Assembly (NCBI GenBank): GCA_029783825.1
Contig: JAREIK010001328.1
Coordinates: 233,765 to 297,764 of the forward strand
DNA: 64,000 nt
Source of the DNA: Sapria himalayana
Taxonomy: Eukaryota; Streptophyta; Magnoliopsida; Malpighiales; Rafflesiaceae
Reading direction: 5' to 3'
Shown here: one piece after another, positions 62,279 through 64,000 of the stretch
Position numbering within the stretch: position 1 is the stretch's first letter
Layout of the letters: each line of letters opens with the position of its first letter
The notes under the pieces: model-generated
Database searches by the model: none
The model's input: the letters and a program-made list of their open reading frames with translations, nothing else
Told to the model about the DNA's origin: nothing
Made by a program: the position numbers and the translations under genes

Positions 62279-64000
62279 ATCTATATATCTATTTGTTTAT
62301 CTATATGTCTATTTTATCTATTTATGTATCTATTTATATATCTATCTATATGTCAGTCTATCTATCTTTTTATTTATCTATTTAATAATCTATAAATGTG
62401 TCTTTCTATCTGTCTTTCTATCTATCTACCTATCTTTATTTCTATCTATCTAACAATATATCTGTCTATTAATCTATCTATATATCTGTAAATCAATCAA
62501 TCAATCTATTCATCTATCAATCTATATATCTGTCTGTCTATCAATATATCTATCAATCTGTCAATCCGTCTATTTATCAATTTGTATATCAATCTATTTA
62601 TCAATATATCAATCAATCAATCAATTGATCTATCTATCTATTTGTATGTCAATCTTTCTATCTATATGTATATATGACCATCTATCTATCCTTCTATTAA
62701 TCTATCTATTTTCTATATATATATCAATTTATTAATCATCTGTTGATATACCTATCTCTCTATCTATCTATCTATATACGTGGATATTTATATATCTATC
62801 TATCTATAAATATATCTGTTTATTTGTCTTTCTTTTTGTCTATCTATGTGTCTATCTATCTATCTATCTATTTGTCTATCTATCTATCTGTCTATCTATC
62901 TATGTATCTATTTCTCTATTTATATATCTATCTACCTTAAATCTACCTATCAATCTATCTATCAATATGCCTATGAATCTATCTATCAATTGGTCTATCA
63001 ATCTATCTACCAACCTGTTTATTAATCTATATATTAATCTGTATATCAATCTATTAATCAATCTGTCTTCTATCTATCTATCAATTTGTCTATCAATCTA
63101 TATATAAATATTTCGATCAATCTTTCAATATATCTATCAATCTATCTATCTATCTATCTGTGTATATCTATTTGTCTATATATCTAACTATCAATCTTTT
63201 TATCAATCTATCTATCAACTTATCAATCAATCTTTCAATCAATCTATCTATCAATCTGTCTATCAATCAATTAATCTTTCTATCTATTTGTCTATATATC
63301 TATATGTTTGTCTAACTATCTCTCTATATTTTGTCTATTTATATGGCTATATGTATGTTTATCTATCTGTTTCTCTATCTATCAGTCTATATATTTTTCT
63401 GTAAGTTGGTTGTCTATTTGTTGATCTGTCTATCTACTTTTATTATAATATATCTACTATTGTCTATATATCTATCTATCTATCAATTAATCTATCTATT
63501 ATCTATCTAATTATCAATGAAACTATTGTTTTTCATATATCAATCTATCCATTTATTTAACTATATATCAATCTGTATATCTATCTATCTATCTAATTAT
63601 CAATCTATCTACTATTTATCTATCCATCTATCTATATCTCTATCTTCTATCTATTTATCTATCTATAAGGCTATCTATCTATCTGTCTATCAATCTATCT
63701 ATTAATTTTTCTATATATATGTCTATCAAAATATTTATTTATATGTCTATCAATTTGTCTATCCATCTATATATAAATCAGTATATCTATCTATCTATAG
63801 AACATTTTATCTTTTTTACTCTCTATATCTATTTATCTATCTATCTATTATTATATATATCTATCTTATCTATCTGTTTATCTCTCTATCTTTCTATCTA
63901 TCTATCTATCTATCTATCTGACTAACTACTTGATTATTTATTTGTCTATCTATCTATCTATCTATCATTCTGTGTATCTATTCTATCTTTTATATATGTC
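58749..64000. repeat. TATC array running off the window
   Basis: More than 5 kb of TATC, TGTC, AATC and TATA units lies in the same orientation as 21405-43835, reaching the window end without a boundary. A long TA run lies near 62236-62277. Open frames here are repeat artefacts. Confidence 0.95.

Overview
The window looks like heterochromatic nuclear DNA from a flowering plant. It is very AT-rich and I found no intact single-copy gene. The coding traces belong to plant transposons: a CACTA (En/Spm) TNP2-type transposase with DUF4218- and DUF4216-like parts, a TnpA-like second CACTA gene, and an L1-type LINE with a CCHC ORF1 and an endonuclease/RT/RNase H ORF2. There are also short exon-like pieces of host genes. 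I cannot name the species.

Layout: 1-2330 is AT-rich spacer with microsatellites. 2330-4734 is the right part of a CACTA-family element ending in TAGTG. 4815-6830 is a degenerate GATA array. 6838-58265 is bounded by matching CACTA-like ends and reads best as one giant, heavily nested CACTA element. Its left arm (6838-9135) and right arm (48060-50959 plus 57698-58265) are inverted repeats of each other, with arrays of a palindromic TATGTACATA motif. Between the arms lie a reversed DUF4216 fragment (9190-9450), a 545-bp tandem repeat (9520-10630), a host-gene-like stretch (10640-11440), a complete 4.8-kb non-autonomous CACTA element (11444-16229), an inverted copy of the 545-bp repeat (16240-16790), a decayed TNP2 transposase gene (17590-20990), a 22.8-kb GATA/TATC tetranucleotide array (21035-43835), a truncated CACTA fragment (43836-44960), a TnpA-like pseudogene (46215-47060) and several captured gene fragments (47160-49020). 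The clearest of these is a three-exon, intron-retaining piece resembling RNA cytidine acetyltransferase (NAT10/Kre33).

A 6.7-kb LINE (50960-57684) sits in the right arm with a 13-bp target-site duplication; the matching place in the left arm is an empty site. ORF1 and ORF2 can each be followed in one frame through many stop codons, so the copy is dead. From 58266 to the window end the TATC array resumes, broken by one ~310-bp dispersed repeat.

About 30 kb of the 64 kb is GATA/TATC tetranucleotide repeat. The strand orientation flips from GATA to TATC both across the giant element and at an internal junction near 21405. The many long YLSI-type reading frames on the TATC strand are a property of that repeat and are not annotated as genes. 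Nothing here seems to encode a working system; the interest lies in the nested architecture, the gene capture and the organisation of the satellite.
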